Positions 34,122 to 43,701 of a DNA stretch of 64,000 bases are shown here, piece by piece (the stretch's first letter is position 1; each line of letters opens with the position of its first letter). The position numbers and the translations under genes are program-made. The notes beneath the pieces were generated by a model. The model searched no databases. It was not told the DNA's origin and worked only from the letters and a program-made list of their open reading frames with translations. The stretch spans positions 62,001-126,000 of the forward strand of contig CAVQCX010000015.1 of NCBI GenBank assembly GCA_963711095.1, in the 5' to 3' direction. The stretch is from CAVQCX01 sp963711095 (GTDB lineage Bacteria; Pseudomonadota; Gammaproteobacteria; Chromatiales; Chromatiaceae).

Positions 34122-34844
34122 ATGTCGGGCTCGTTCCGTTTCAAAAAATGGCTTCTTCCGGCGATCCTTGCGCTGCCGGCCATCAACGCCTTCGCCGACG
34201 CCGATCTTGACGACGAGCTCACGCAGGCGCTGGCGGCAAAATCCAATGTCGAGCAAGGGAGGATCATTTTCAACGTCTGCGCCACCTGCCACACACCGGA
34301 AGGCTGGGGCAGCCCCGACGGTCGCTATCCGCAGATCGCCGGGCAGCACCGCAGCGTGCTGATCAAGCAGCTCGCCGACATCCGCGCCGGCAACCGGGAC
34401 GCGCCGGAGATGGCGATCTTCGCACGCAAGAACGTGGTCGGGGGCTATCAGGGCATCGCCGACGTGATCGGCTACGTCGCCACCCTGCCCATGAACCCCC
34501 AGGCGGACCCGGGGCCCGGCGACAATCTCGCCCTGGGCCAACGGGTGTTCGAGAAGAACTGTGCCCGGTGCCATGGCGACAAGGGGGAAGGTGACGACAC
34601 GGACCTGTTCCCGAGCCTGTACGGACAGCATTATGCATACCTGCTGCGCGAGCTTCGATGGATCAAGGAGGGCAAGCGCCGCAATGTCTACCGCGGCATG
34701 GTGCGGCGCGTCCAGCGGCTGTCCGACGCGGAGCTGGCGGCGGCCGCGGACTACGCCTCGCGTCTGAAGCCGCCGCCCGAGAAGGTCGCGCCTGTGGGCT
34801 GGAGGAACACCGACATACGCGGGCCGGCAAAAGCGGCTCCCTGA
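34122..34844 (+). CDS. Dihaem cytochrome c, c4-like
   Basis: The 240-residue protein has a signal peptide (LLPAILALPAINAFA) and two cytochrome c domains with CATCH (about residue 52) and CARCH (about 148), plus methionine-bearing segments (EMAIFA, YRGMVRR) suitable as distal ligands. Such cytochromes are mobile or membrane-attached periplasmic electron carriers. The start at 34122 has AAGGGGGT upstream. It is the only plus-strand gene inside the multihaem locus, divergent from omcA1 and convergent with the DUF302 gene. It probably carries electrons between FccAB, the periplasmic multihaem cytochrome and terminal acceptors. Confidence 0.88.
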   Translation: MSGSFRFKKWLLPAILALPAINAFADADLDDELTQALAAKSNVEQGRIIFNVCATCHTPEGWGSPDGRYPQIAGQHRSVLIKQLADIRAGNRDAPEMAIFARKNVVGGYQGIADVIGYVATLPMNPQADPGPGDNLALGQRVFEKNCARCHGDKGEGDDTDLFPSLYGQHYAYLLRELRWIKEGKRRNVYRGMVRRVQRLSDAELAAAADYASRLKPPPEKVAPVGWRNTDIRGPAKAAP

Positions 34845-34898
34845 GCGTACACGAAGCGCAGGCTGCGCTGGGGCCCGGGCCCCAGCGCAGCCGCCGGC

Positions 34899-35477
34899 TC
34901 AGAATTCCCCTTTGGCCGCCCCGTCCATCATCTCGCGGATGATCCGGCGTACCTTCTCGGCGCTCGCCTTGAGGTCCGGAGGCAGCTTCTTGCCACCATG
35001 GATCATCAGGTCGAGGTTCATGGAATGCAGCCAGAGCCGGCCGCTGCGGTCCTGAACCAGCGCGATGCGGCAGGGCATGAAGCCGCTGTACTGGTCCCGG
35101 TACTCCAGCATCTGCTTGCCGACCCGCGCATCGCAGAACGACAGAAAATTGACGTAGCGGTATTTCTCCCCGGTGATCGCCTCCACCTGCTTGGAGAAGG
35201 GCGACTCCCCTACAAATAGAAAGCTGCGGCTGGCAGCCAGACTCTTGAGCGACTCGACGACATCCTCCGGCGAGAGCCCTTCGTTCACGGGCACCGACCA
35301 CATCATGGCGACGCCGGGATCGCCGGTCTCGATCAGCTTCTCGGCGAATTCCTTGTAGACCCCGGGCAGCTCGGGATCGAACTGCGAGAGCATCGGGCGC
35401 AGTGCGATCCAGGCGGCGACCGCGGCAACGACCACGACCAGACCGATGATTGCCAGTAGATTGCGCAAAAAGGACAT
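34899..35477 (-). CDS. DUF302-domain membrane-anchored protein
   Basis: The 192-residue protein has one N-terminal membrane segment (LLAIIGLVVVVAAVAAWIAL) and a soluble DUF302-like domain with the core FLSFCDARVGKQMLEYRDQYSGFMPCRIALVQD. DUF302 proteins are frequent beside sulfur-oxidation and cytochrome genes, but their role is not established. The start ATG at 35477 (MSFLRNLL) has a GGGAGG site 8 bases upstream; an ATG two codons earlier is an alternative. It follows fccB on the same strand after a 161-base gap. Confidence 0.82.
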   Translation of the reverse strand: MSFLRNLLAIIGLVVVVAAVAAWIALRPMLSQFDPELPGVYKEFAEKLIETGDPGVAMMWSVPVNEGLSPEDVVESLKSLAASRSFLFVGESPFSKQVEAITGEKYRYVNFLSFCDARVGKQMLEYRDQYSGFMPCRIALVQDRSGRLWLHSMNLDLMIHGGKKLPPDLKASAEKVRRIIREMMDGAAKGEF

Positions 35478-35638
35478 GGGCATACCTCCCGGCGGCCCGG
35501 GCACCGGCTAGGCCGGCGCGGCCACCCCCCTTGGACTTTCGTTGAATGCGGACCCGGATCGTGCGGGACCCTCGCGCCGAGCCACCCCGCCCCCGGGATC
35601 TCCCCGGCGATGGGGCGGATCGGCTCCCCGGGAACCGC

Positions 35639-36934
35639 TCAGCCGAGCATATCGTCCACTACGTTCTTGAACCAGCTGTAGGCGTACGACACCTCCTCCT
35701 TGTGAGCCCGCTCCGAGGCATCCATCGGGGTCAGACCGCCTGCGCCTTCCACCGCATAAATGGAATTGGTCGCCTCGTCCAGCTTGAAGACCTCCGCCAC
35801 CGAGATGCCCCAGTCCGCCGCGATCATACTGTAGCAGGTGTTGATGTAGGACGGCGTGCCCGGCTCCCGCCCGGCGAACGCATTGACGATGGCGGCAGCC
35901 GCTACCTTGGCCTGACAGTTGGCCGCGTAGGCGGACTTGGGCATCTTCGCCGCGTCGCTGGCATCGCCCAGCACGTGGATGCCCGGATGGCGCTTAGACT
36001 CGAAGGTCTTCTTGTCCACGGGGCACCAGTCGCCCTCGGCCAGATCGGCGTCGAAGGCGATTTTGCCGGCCTTCTGGGGCGGAATGATGTTCACCACATC
36101 ACCCGTGTAGTCCTCCACCTGGGCGTGCACCGTGCGGGTCTTGGGATCCAGCGACTCCACCTTGCCGCCACCCGCCCCGGACACCCATTCGATCATGCTG
36201 TTGTCGGTACCGTAGCCGTAGTAGCGGGTCCAGCCCTGGACGAACAGCCCCTGCTTGGCGAAGGCATCCTTGGGGTCAAGAATCACAACCTTGGACTTGG
36301 GCTTGTGCTGCTTGAAGTACATGGCGATCTGGGCCGCGCGCTCGTACGGTCCGGGCGGGCACTTGTACGGATTGGGCGGCGCGACGATGATCGCGGTGCC
36401 GCCATCCTTCATGTCCTCGAGCTGCTTGCGCAAGATCAGCGTCTGCGGTCCGGCATACCAGGCGTGGGGGATGGTCTGGGCCACCTCGGGGCTGTAGCCC
36501 TCGATGGCGTCCCACTTGAAATCCACTCCCGGCGAGACCACACAACGGTCGTAGCCGAAGCTCTTGCCACCGGCGGTCGTGACGGTCTTCTTGTCCGGGT
36601 CTATGCCGACCACCTTGTCGTGCACCACGGTGACCCCGCGCTTCTGCAGCCCGTCATAGCCGAAGGTGAGCGAGTCCAGGGTGCGCTCGCCGCTCAGCAC
36701 CTCGTTGCTGAGAAAGCAGGTCTGATAATTGGGATCGGCCTCGATCAGGGTCACATCGATGCTCGGGTCCATCTTGCGCAGATACCGGGCGGCGGTGCAG
36801 CCGCCCACCCCACCCCCGACCACCACCACCCGGCGGGTGGCCCCGAAGGACACGAAAGGAAATCCCATACTCAGGCCTGCGAGGGTCGCCCCTCCGGCGA
36901 GCTTGACGAAATCGCGACGATTGATGTTGGACAT
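35639..36934 (-). CDS. fccB: Flavocytochrome c sulfide dehydrogenase, flavoprotein subunit
   Basis: The 431-residue protein has a twin-arginine signal (NRRDFVKLAGGATLAG), the FAD-binding motif VVVVGGGVGGCTAARYL, a second dinucleotide-type region and the C-terminal ADWGISVAEVFKL domain typical of FccB. Conserved cysteines (QTCFLSNEV and YKCPPGPYER regions) fit the redox-active pair that attacks sulfide. With FccA it oxidises sulfide to sulfur or polysulfide in the periplasm and passes electrons to cytochrome c. It begins 11 bases after fccA, and both lie between the MtrB-like and DUF302 genes. Confidence 0.95.
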   Translation of the reverse strand: MSNINRRDFVKLAGGATLAGLSMGFPFVSFGATRRVVVVGGGVGGCTAARYLRKMDPSIDVTLIEADPNYQTCFLSNEVLSGERTLDSLTFGYDGLQKRGVTVVHDKVVGIDPDKKTVTTAGGKSFGYDRCVVSPGVDFKWDAIEGYSPEVAQTIPHAWYAGPQTLILRKQLEDMKDGGTAIIVAPPNPYKCPPGPYERAAQIAMYFKQHKPKSKVVILDPKDAFAKQGLFVQGWTRYYGYGTDNSMIEWVSGAGGGKVESLDPKTRTVHAQVEDYTGDVVNIIPPQKAGKIAFDADLAEGDWCPVDKKTFESKRHPGIHVLGDASDAAKMPKSAYAANCQAKVAAAAIVNAFAGREPGTPSYINTCYSMIAADWGISVAEVFKLDEATNSIYAVEGAGGLTPMDASERAHKEEVSYAYSWFKNVVDDMLG

Positions 36935-36945
36935 CTTGGACCCCC

Positions 36946-37533
36946 TCAGTGCTGGCTGCCGTAATATTGGATGATGTCCTGAATGGACTCCTTGCCGTGG
37001 TCCTTGATGAGCGCCTCGACCTTGGATTTCATCTTCTTCGTCTGCTCACGATCCCCGGCGGCGCATTCCTGCATGGCAATCTCCAGATAGGGCATCCACT
37101 GGCCGGCCAGCACCCCCACGTCTTTGGGATTGCGCCCCCCGTCCTCGTGACACTTCTCGCAATACTCCTCGTGCAGGGCCTTGCCCTTGGCCGCCTTGGC
37201 GGCATCGACAGTCTGGGGGTAGCGCGTGAGCTTCTGGGCGGCGAAGAACTCCGCCATCTGATTGATCTCGGCATCGCTGTAGCCTTTGGCGATGCGGGTC
37301 ATGATGGTCGAAGGGCGCTCACCCTTCTTGTAGGACATCATGGCCTCGGTGAAGACAGCAGCGTCCGTGCCCGCAATGCTGGGGGTTGCAGGACCCACGC
37401 TCGATCCGTCGGTCCCGTGACAGCCGGCGCAGGTGTAGGCGAGCATTTCGGCGGTCGGTCCGTCGCCGCTCAGAACGGGTGCCGAAGCCAGGGCACCCCA
37501 CGCGAGTGTCGCGTAGACGATGGTCTTCTTCAT
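36946..37533 (-). CDS. fccA: Flavocytochrome c sulfide dehydrogenase, dihaem cytochrome subunit
   Basis: The 195-residue protein has a signal peptide (TIVYATLAWGALASAPVLS) and two haem motifs, CAGCH (about residue 36) and CEKCH (about 129), each followed by methionine-containing segments, matching the dihaem 21-kDa subunit of flavocytochrome c. It accepts electrons from FccB. The start ATG at 37533 is chosen because GGGAGGAGGAG lies directly upstream. The pair is co-transcribed, and 164 bases separate it from the MtrB-like gene upstream. Confidence 0.92.
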   Translation of the reverse strand: MKKTIVYATLAWGALASAPVLSGDGPTAEMLAYTCAGCHGTDGSSVGPATPSIAGTDAAVFTEAMMSYKKGERPSTIMTRIAKGYSDAEINQMAEFFAAQKLTRYPQTVDAAKAAKGKALHEEYCEKCHEDGGRNPKDVGVLAGQWMPYLEIAMQECAAGDREQTKKMKSKVEALIKDHGKESIQDIIQYYGSQH

Positions 37534-37697
37534 TTCTCCTCCTCCCAATGTTTAGTGTCGTACGAACAGCTGCCATTGCGACAGCATTCGCCGTCCTGCG
37601 AAGCGTCTCGCGACGCTCCTGGTAGGGGCGCCCGCGCAGATCGACGAGGCCCCCGGAGCCAGGTTGTAGCCTATCCGCCGGCCGGGCTCATTTACGA

Positions 37698-39887
37698 TCA
37701 GAACTGGTAACGCATATCCGCCGAGACCAGATCGACGTCGTAATCCTGCTGCCCGGGGACGCGCAGTCCCACGACGCTGGACAGGCCGAGGATCCCCTCG
37801 CTAGCCCAGTCCTGCGACTCGTTGTAATGCTCATGCCGGTACGCCAGACCGACGGACAGCTTGTTGTTGATCTTGTACCTGGCCTTGAGGTCGACCTTGA
37901 CCAGGTCATAGCCCTGATCCGGATAGCCCAGCGCCGGCAGCTGATACTGGTTGAAGTCGACCCGGCCCTGATAACTGACCCAGGCCGCATCGGCGGAGAG
38001 CTCCAGCTTCTTCTGCAGCGTGGTCCATTTACCCCCGACACCGACCGTATCGGTGGTGTTGTCATCGTTCGAGGTCCACTCGGGAAACAGCCGGTTCTGC
38101 CCACCGGCCTGGAGCGACGTGCCCTTCTCCCAGGTGTAATAGGCATGGGTGCTCAGGGCTTCGATGGGCGAGAACGTAACATCGACGGTGTAAGTATGGT
38201 CCTCGGTGTCCCGCAGGCCGAGGGTGCGATCCGCGTCGTAGGAGTCGTCGGTGCGCTGGGCGCTGCCGGTGATGGTGAGCGAGGACAGCGGCGTCACGGC
38301 GATCGATCCCCCAACCTTGTCGCGGTCCCGGCCATTGAGATAGGAGAGACGCTGCAGCCTGTTCTGCGGCGGGTAGACCGCGTACACCCGCTGGTAGTCC
38401 GATGCATCGCGGCGCCCATGGGCGTAGTCCAGGGTCGCTTCCACCATCTGCACGGGCTTGATCTTGAGCTTGGCCCAGCCGGTCGTCTCGTTGGTCTGGT
38501 CGACCTCCTGATAGGTCCGGTCGGTGCGGTCATAGTCGACGCCGAGTTGCAGGTCCGAATGCAGCGGCAGCCTGTAACCGGCACTCAGCCGCCCGAGCTG
38601 CTGGGTGAAGCCGTAGGGCAGGTTGACCCGCGGATTGGAGCTGCGGGCCCAATCGGTGGCTGCGTAGTAGCGAGCGATCTGGTTGGTCTGGTTGTCCCGG
38701 TCGCTGTAGGTGTAGCTCGCGGTGACCCGCAGCTTGGGGGTGGGCCGGGAAGTCAGCTGCAGCTTCGCCAGCGTGCTGTTCACCTGGGCGTTGAGATCCC
38801 CGGCATCGGGCGCGATCGCGCGCTGCAGCGCGCGGGTCGCCGGCGGCATCACGCCCGAGTTGAGCATGCCGATAGTCAGCCCTCCTACCGGGATGATCCG
38901 GTTAGTCGTATATGGCAGCAGCTCATTGTTCTGAGAGAGCTGGCCGTAGGAGAGCTTGCCAGTCAGCCGCGTATTGGCCATCAGGTCATAGCCGACCGTA
39001 GCATTGAGCTGGTTGAGCTGGTTGTCCGGGGGCGTGGACATGCGCCCGAACGCGCGATAATCGGTGACCTCCGCAAAGGGGTTGCGAAAGCTGACCGAGT
39101 CGTATTTGTCGTCGAACGCCGACCCGTGATACCCAACCTTGACCTGCAGACGCTTGCCGGTGTAGCCCACGCCGAGATCATAGTCATCGGTCTGGTAATC
39201 GACCGGCACCGGCAGGATTACGGTGTTGTCGAATCCGAAGGTGGCACCCTGGTCGTTGGTGCCGCTCTTCTTCTCGCGCGAGTAGCTCCCGGTAATTTCC
39301 CAATGTTCCATCGGGATATAGCTGAACTCGCTGGCGCCCTTCTTGCGCTGGGTCTCGAGATCCACCTGGTTGCGCGCGAACGGCAGCAGGGGCATGTCCT
39401 GGGTGGTGAGCCCGTCCTGCCAGAGCAGCGGCAGCCCTAAGTGATTCGCATCGAGCTTGCGAAACGGAGTGGAAGTCTCGTCGTTCTCCCTGAACGGCGT
39501 CTCGTCATACTCCACGGACACGCGGTACTTGCCCTGCCTGCCGGCTTCCACCCGGGCGTCGCGGGAGTCGAGCCCGAGGTTGGACCCAGCCGCTTCGTAA
39601 TACAGGCCGCCGTCACCTCGGTGCAGGATGGAGCCGCTTGCATTGACCATGGTGCCATCGTCGGTGAGGCCCGAGTAGCGGCCGAATCGGTAGGACGGGT
39701 CGCTCTGGTTGAGGCCCCCGACCTCGCCCCATCCCTGGGTCCCCCGATAATCCGGACAGTCATCGCAGGCGAGCTTCTCGTCCGCCGCCGCAGGCTTCGC
39801 CTCCTTGTCCGCCGCCAGAAGCGGCATGGCGCAAGGGATGGCGAGTGCCAGTGCGACGGCTCTTGCTGCTATTCGGTTTATGGCCAT
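37698..39887 (-). CDS. MtrB/PioB-family decahaem-associated outer membrane beta-barrel
   Basis: The 729-residue protein has a signal peptide (ALALAIPCAMPLLAA), an N-terminal CDDC motif characteristic of MtrB-type proteins, and then a long series of alternating amphipathic strands rich in Tyr, Asp, Asn and Thr, ending in the aromatic terminus DMRYQF expected of an outer-membrane barrel. MtrB/PioB barrels sheath a periplasmic decahaem cytochrome so that it can pass electrons across the outer membrane. The ATG at 39887 (MAINRIAAR) has GGAGGGGAG upstream. It follows the DmsE/MtrA-like gene by 66 bases, its expected partner. Confidence 0.9.
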   Translation of the reverse strand: MAINRIAARAVALALAIPCAMPLLAADKEAKPAAADEKLACDDCPDYRGTQGWGEVGGLNQSDPSYRFGRYSGLTDDGTMVNASGSILHRGDGGLYYEAAGSNLGLDSRDARVEAGRQGKYRVSVEYDETPFRENDETSTPFRKLDANHLGLPLLWQDGLTTQDMPLLPFARNQVDLETQRKKGASEFSYIPMEHWEITGSYSREKKSGTNDQGATFGFDNTVILPVPVDYQTDDYDLGVGYTGKRLQVKVGYHGSAFDDKYDSVSFRNPFAEVTDYRAFGRMSTPPDNQLNQLNATVGYDLMANTRLTGKLSYGQLSQNNELLPYTTNRIIPVGGLTIGMLNSGVMPPATRALQRAIAPDAGDLNAQVNSTLAKLQLTSRPTPKLRVTASYTYSDRDNQTNQIARYYAATDWARSSNPRVNLPYGFTQQLGRLSAGYRLPLHSDLQLGVDYDRTDRTYQEVDQTNETTGWAKLKIKPVQMVEATLDYAHGRRDASDYQRVYAVYPPQNRLQRLSYLNGRDRDKVGGSIAVTPLSSLTITGSAQRTDDSYDADRTLGLRDTEDHTYTVDVTFSPIEALSTHAYYTWEKGTSLQAGGQNRLFPEWTSNDDNTTDTVGVGGKWTTLQKKLELSADAAWVSYQGRVDFNQYQLPALGYPDQGYDLVKVDLKARYKINNKLSVGLAYRHEHYNESQDWASEGILGLSSVVGLRVPGQQDYDVDLVSADMRYQF

Positions 39888-39953
39888 GCTTCTCCCCTCC
39901 ACACCGCCTCGCCGGGCCCCACCCACTACCGGCTCGACACCGATGCTTGATCT

Positions 39954-41006
39954 CTAGCTCAACGTTCCAGCGCCACACCCGACGGGTGGTTGGAACCGTG
40001 AATCTGCGAGTGACAATTCAGACAGCTCTTGATGTTCGGCGTACCGGCTCGAGCCGAACGGTCGTACGGTCAGACCGTCATAGCGCACGCTGGGATGGTC
40101 GAACTGGGAGTGGCACTCCTGGCAGAGCTGGGGCGGCCGCTTCTTGAGCAGGGCTGCGTTGTTCGCGCCGTGCGGGTCGTGGCAAAGGGTGCAGTCTTCG
40201 GCCACCGGCGCATGCTCCCAGAAGAAGGGTCCCCGCTTGTCGGCATGGCAGGAGGTGCACTTCTCCCGCGCCAGCGCCGACACCCTCAGGTCGCCGCCTT
40301 CCCCGCTATGCGGATCGTGGCAGGAGCTGCAGGCGAGCTCACCCTCGCGCACCGGGTGGTGGTAGGCCTTCTCGAACTGGGCGCGCTGGGTGACATGACA
40401 CCTGTAGCAGACCGAAGGCTGCTCGACCCGGTCGAGCACCGGGTCGTGCGCCGCGTGTATGGTGTGGCAGCCGGCGCAGGGCACCTGGTTGAATTCGTGC
40501 ACGCTGCCCTGCCACTCGATGCGCTGGTGATTCTGGTGGCACTGCAGGCAGCGCCCGTTCTGGACCTCGGGCGGCGTCCAGGCTTTCATGCCGAAGTTCA
40601 GCATGCGCGGACGGACCTCCCCGCGGCGCACCCGTTGGGCGTGCTCCCCGCCGTTGCCGTGGCAGACCTCGCATTGGTTCTCATGGGCGAACGGGGTCCG
40701 CGGGTCGGCAACCACTGCGTGCTTGGTCTTGAAGATAGGGAAGATGGGCGGCACGTTGTCCTCGTCGTGACACTTCAGGCAGGTCTCCACGCCTTTCGGG
40801 GTGAGCGCCGCCGCCGCGTTGCGTGCAAGGGACTCCTGCTCCTCTTGCAGCGTCATGGGGTGGTCGCGTGGCACCGGCTTGGATTCTTCGTCCTTGTCTT
40901 TCTTGCCTTTGTCGCCCGCGGCGTACAGCGCCAGAGGTGCCATGGCGAAGGTCAGCAGCAACAGAGCGACCAGCCTCTTCTGCTTCAGTAGCTTGTCAAT
41001 GATCAT
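39954..41006 (-). CDS. DmsE/MtrA-type periplasmic decahaem cytochrome, last haem out of frame
   Basis: The 350-residue product has a signal peptide (LVALLLLTFAMAPLALYA) and nine in-frame haem motifs: CLKCH, CEVCH, CLQCH, CAGCH, CYRCH, CSSCH, CTSCH, CTLCH, CQECH. The usual tenth motif and ending are present but shifted by one frame: CLNCHSQIHGSNHPSG at 40010 downwards, stopping at 39959. The shift must occur near 40030-40060, so the annotated C-terminus (GSSRYAEHQEL...) is non-native. With the tenth haem restored the protein would be a normal DmsE/MtrA electron wire inside the MtrB-like barrel. It lies between omcA2 and the MtrB-like gene. Confidence 0.9.
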   Translation of the reverse strand: MIIDKLLKQKRLVALLLLTFAMAPLALYAAGDKGKKDKDEESKPVPRDHPMTLQEEQESLARNAAAALTPKGVETCLKCHDEDNVPPIFPIFKTKHAVVADPRTPFAHENQCEVCHGNGGEHAQRVRRGEVRPRMLNFGMKAWTPPEVQNGRCLQCHQNHQRIEWQGSVHEFNQVPCAGCHTIHAAHDPVLDRVEQPSVCYRCHVTQRAQFEKAYHHPVREGELACSSCHDPHSGEGGDLRVSALAREKCTSCHADKRGPFFWEHAPVAEDCTLCHDPHGANNAALLKKRPPQLCQECHSQFDHPSVRYDGLTVRPFGSSRYAEHQELSELSLADSRFQPPVGCGAGTLS

Positions 41007-41114
41007 CGCGTGATACCCGTGGCGTTCCCCTGATCGATGGCCCGGGAGCGGCCTGACCGGGCCACTCCGGCATCGGACTGCGCGTCCGTCCCGCGCTGAT
41101 TCGCTCCAAGCCCA

Positions 41115-43439
41115 TCACGGCAGCGGCGACACCGCGTGGACCTGGGAGACATCTTCGATCTCACCCGCACCGTGGCAACCGCCGCAGGCCTCCAGCACCG
41201 TGCCGTCGATCACCACCTGGGTGGCGCCGAAGCTCCCGCCTCCGGGCTGCACCATGTGGCGCTGGGCACTGGCCGAGTCATGGCAGGACGAGCAGACCGC
41301 CGCGGTCGGCGAGATCTTGAGATCATCGGCCGGGTTGGCGAGCGCCGCCTCGGCGCCGGCCTGGTCACCGGCCAGGGCGGGAGCGGCAGTCTGCACCGTG
41401 GTCCCCCGGGCGCCGATCGGCGTGGGCAGCAGGTAGGAGTCGCCCACATGGCAGGTGTCGCAATTCTGCAGCACCCCGGGGAAGCGAACAGCCGTGAAAT
41501 CATTGAGGCTGCGCCCGAAGCCCCTGACCATGATCCCCTTGTCGCGGAAGCCGTGCTTGTCCGCCTGGCCCGCGTGAATAGCGTGGATCATGTACTTGAA
41601 GTGGATGCTCTGCTCGCGCTTGCCATCGACGTCGGTCGCCGCGAAGTTGTCGAAGATATCGTTGTGCGGCGCGGTATCCAGGGTCGCCGGACGCTGGGAG
41701 ATGTCGGTGGCGTAGGGGTTGTGGCAGATCACGCAGACCTCGATCGCCCCCTGGCGGTTGCCCCCGTGCAGGCTGAGCCTCCCGTGGCACTTGTTGCATT
41801 TGGCCAGGGAGACGATCTGCCGGCGGGGCTCCAGCACCAGATCCGTAATGGGGAAGTAGCTGAAGGTGTTGTCAACCGGGACGGCCTTGTACTCCCCGGG
41901 ATGGCGCACCGGGTCCACCACCGCCGCCGGATGACCCTCGATGGCGGCCACGCCGCTGCCGGTGACGCCCGCTGGGACAGCGACCGGCGATTCCACCGTG
42001 AACACCCTGCCCCCGGTATCCACGGCCCCGGCCAAGGCGTCGATCGACACCGGCTGGCCGGGTACCGGGAAGGTCGTGGTCTGACCAGGCGTCGGCGGAC
42101 CCGTGACCGCCCCGCTGCCGGTGTTGTGGTAATCCTCGGTATCCCAGCCGAGCAGCACCGCCAGGCGCGCGCCGTTGGCGGAAGAGAACTGCGGATCGTG
42201 GAGGATGTCGTAGCGCGAGCCGTCGCGGGGATCGACCACCTCGAAGCTGACCTGCGGCCGCTGGCCCTGGTGGGTCTGGCTAACCCCCAGGATGTTGTAC
42301 TTGAACCAGCCGGCGGCGAGGCTGTCAAACATCGCGTGGGCGGTCTGGATGATTTGGGGATCCGGGCTGATCTCGGACACGTGACAGCCCGCACAGATGC
42401 GGTTATCTCCGGGGGCAAAGCCTAACTGATGCGTAGAGAAGTCCAGGTCGTCGTGACAGGCCCCGCAGGCCTGCTGGGTGGGTCGCAGCTTCCAGTTGTC
42501 GCCGTCGGGGGTCGCCGGGTCCGCGCCGTCGTGACACTGGGCACAGTTGCGATGGTCCTGGGGATAGGCGACGTCGGAGAAGTCCTCCTCGACGTCGCCG
42601 TCGCCCCAGACCCGGAAACCGTTGGTCAGATCCTTGCCCATGTGGATCTTGTGCACCAGGACCACCATGTCCAGGTTGTTGCCGCTGTTGGCATCGGTGG
42701 TACCGGGATTGTGGCAGACCACACAGTCCTCGACCTCGACCCGGCGCCCCCCGTGCGCCGACAGGCTGGCGTGGCAGTCGTTGCACGAGCGAGTGGTGGC
42801 GACCAGCTTGGTGGTGGTCACGGGCGAGCCATCGGGCACGAAGTCCAGGTGAGCGTTGGCGGAGATCAGACCGCCATTCAGCCCAGTGAACTGGGCCTCG
42901 ATCGCCAGGCGATGGGTCAGCGACGGGTCATAACTGACCCCCATAGTCTGGGCAGGATTGGTCACATCGGTAGCGAACCGATAGCGGAGCATACCGCCGC
43001 CCAGATTGGTCAGCGTGCCGCCGCTCTCCATAGTCGCCTGCATGGCGCCGCCAGGCAGCGCGGGGTGACCCCCGGGGCCCACGCCGGGCGTCGGCACCTC
43101 GACCTTGTTGATGTAGCTCTGCCAGCTGTCTGCATTGCGGTTGACGCCGGGCACCAGCTTGGCAAGACCGAAGCTCAGCGCCCCGCTGTCCAGGGCGGTC
43201 TGGTCGAGAGACACCCCGAGACCGGCTTGGTCGGTCACCTGGAATTCGACCACCGGCGGGCTGTTGATGCTCACGCTGGTGACCGAGAGATGGATCTGGA
43301 GGCCCGGGAACAGCGGTGGCGGTGTGGCGCCAGAGCCACCGCCCCCACCGTCCGAAGGCGCCTGGCAGCCCCCGAGGGCGGCAGCACACAGCAGTCCGAC
43401 GACCCAGCGGATCAAGACACAACGCCCCGGCATAGACAT
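41115..43439 (-). CDS. Second decahaem OmcA/MtrC family lipoprotein
   Basis: The 774-residue protein has a lipoprotein signal (LCAAALGGC) followed by a Gly/Ser/Pro-rich spacer, and ten haem motifs: CNDCH, CVVCH, CAQCH, CGACH, CAGCH, CNKCH, CVICH, CDTCH, CSSCH, CGGCH. It shares the SWQSYIN and HGGNR segments with the product of 30979-33432, so the two are paralogues, but it lacks the collagen-like linker. It is expected at the outer face of the outer membrane, taking or giving electrons through the MtrB-like/DmsE-like pair encoded just downstream. The start at 43439 has AGGAGG 4 bases upstream; 43433 is also possible. Confidence 0.92.
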   Translation of the reverse strand: MSMPGRCVLIRWVVGLLCAAALGGCQAPSDGGGGGSGATPPPLFPGLQIHLSVTSVSINSPPVVEFQVTDQAGLGVSLDQTALDSGALSFGLAKLVPGVNRNADSWQSYINKVEVPTPGVGPGGHPALPGGAMQATMESGGTLTNLGGGMLRYRFATDVTNPAQTMGVSYDPSLTHRLAIEAQFTGLNGGLISANAHLDFVPDGSPVTTTKLVATTRSCNDCHASLSAHGGRRVEVEDCVVCHNPGTTDANSGNNLDMVVLVHKIHMGKDLTNGFRVWGDGDVEEDFSDVAYPQDHRNCAQCHDGADPATPDGDNWKLRPTQQACGACHDDLDFSTHQLGFAPGDNRICAGCHVSEISPDPQIIQTAHAMFDSLAAGWFKYNILGVSQTHQGQRPQVSFEVVDPRDGSRYDILHDPQFSSANGARLAVLLGWDTEDYHNTGSGAVTGPPTPGQTTTFPVPGQPVSIDALAGAVDTGGRVFTVESPVAVPAGVTGSGVAAIEGHPAAVVDPVRHPGEYKAVPVDNTFSYFPITDLVLEPRRQIVSLAKCNKCHGRLSLHGGNRQGAIEVCVICHNPYATDISQRPATLDTAPHNDIFDNFAATDVDGKREQSIHFKYMIHAIHAGQADKHGFRDKGIMVRGFGRSLNDFTAVRFPGVLQNCDTCHVGDSYLLPTPIGARGTTVQTAAPALAGDQAGAEAALANPADDLKISPTAAVCSSCHDSASAQRHMVQPGGGSFGATQVVIDGTVLEACGGCHGAGEIEDVSQVHAVSPLP

Positions 43440-43701
43440 CCAACCTCCTCCCGTGTCACGCAACGGACACCTGGTCCTGGCATCGGGATGACAGCTGAGG
43501 CGCAAAACAGCGCCGATCGCCTGCCGAAGTCCAGGCTCGGCTCGGCCACCCCGCAGGCAGTCGCGCCCGCTTGGGCGCCTGCTCGCGAAAATCTATCGGT
43601 GAATCGGTAACCTGCAGCAGCCGCAGGTCGGGCCCCTTTATTATGCAAAAAGCCGCATGTCGGCTCCGCGCAAAAAGACTATCAATGCCGTGGGCGGAAG
43701 T

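Noticed and set aside
35546..36964. Plus-strand open frame of 472 codons opposite fccB
   Set aside because: fccB on the minus strand has a clear TAT signal and FAD motif. The opposite frame is low-complexity shadow sequence.
43440..43660. Possible c-di-GMP (GEMM) riboswitch upstream of the second decahaem gene, suggested by GGTTACCGATTCACCG on the minus strand
   Set aside because: GEMM riboswitches are known upstream of multihaem cytochrome genes, but the conserved core (such as the CGCAAAGC-type segment) is not present, so the match is too weak.
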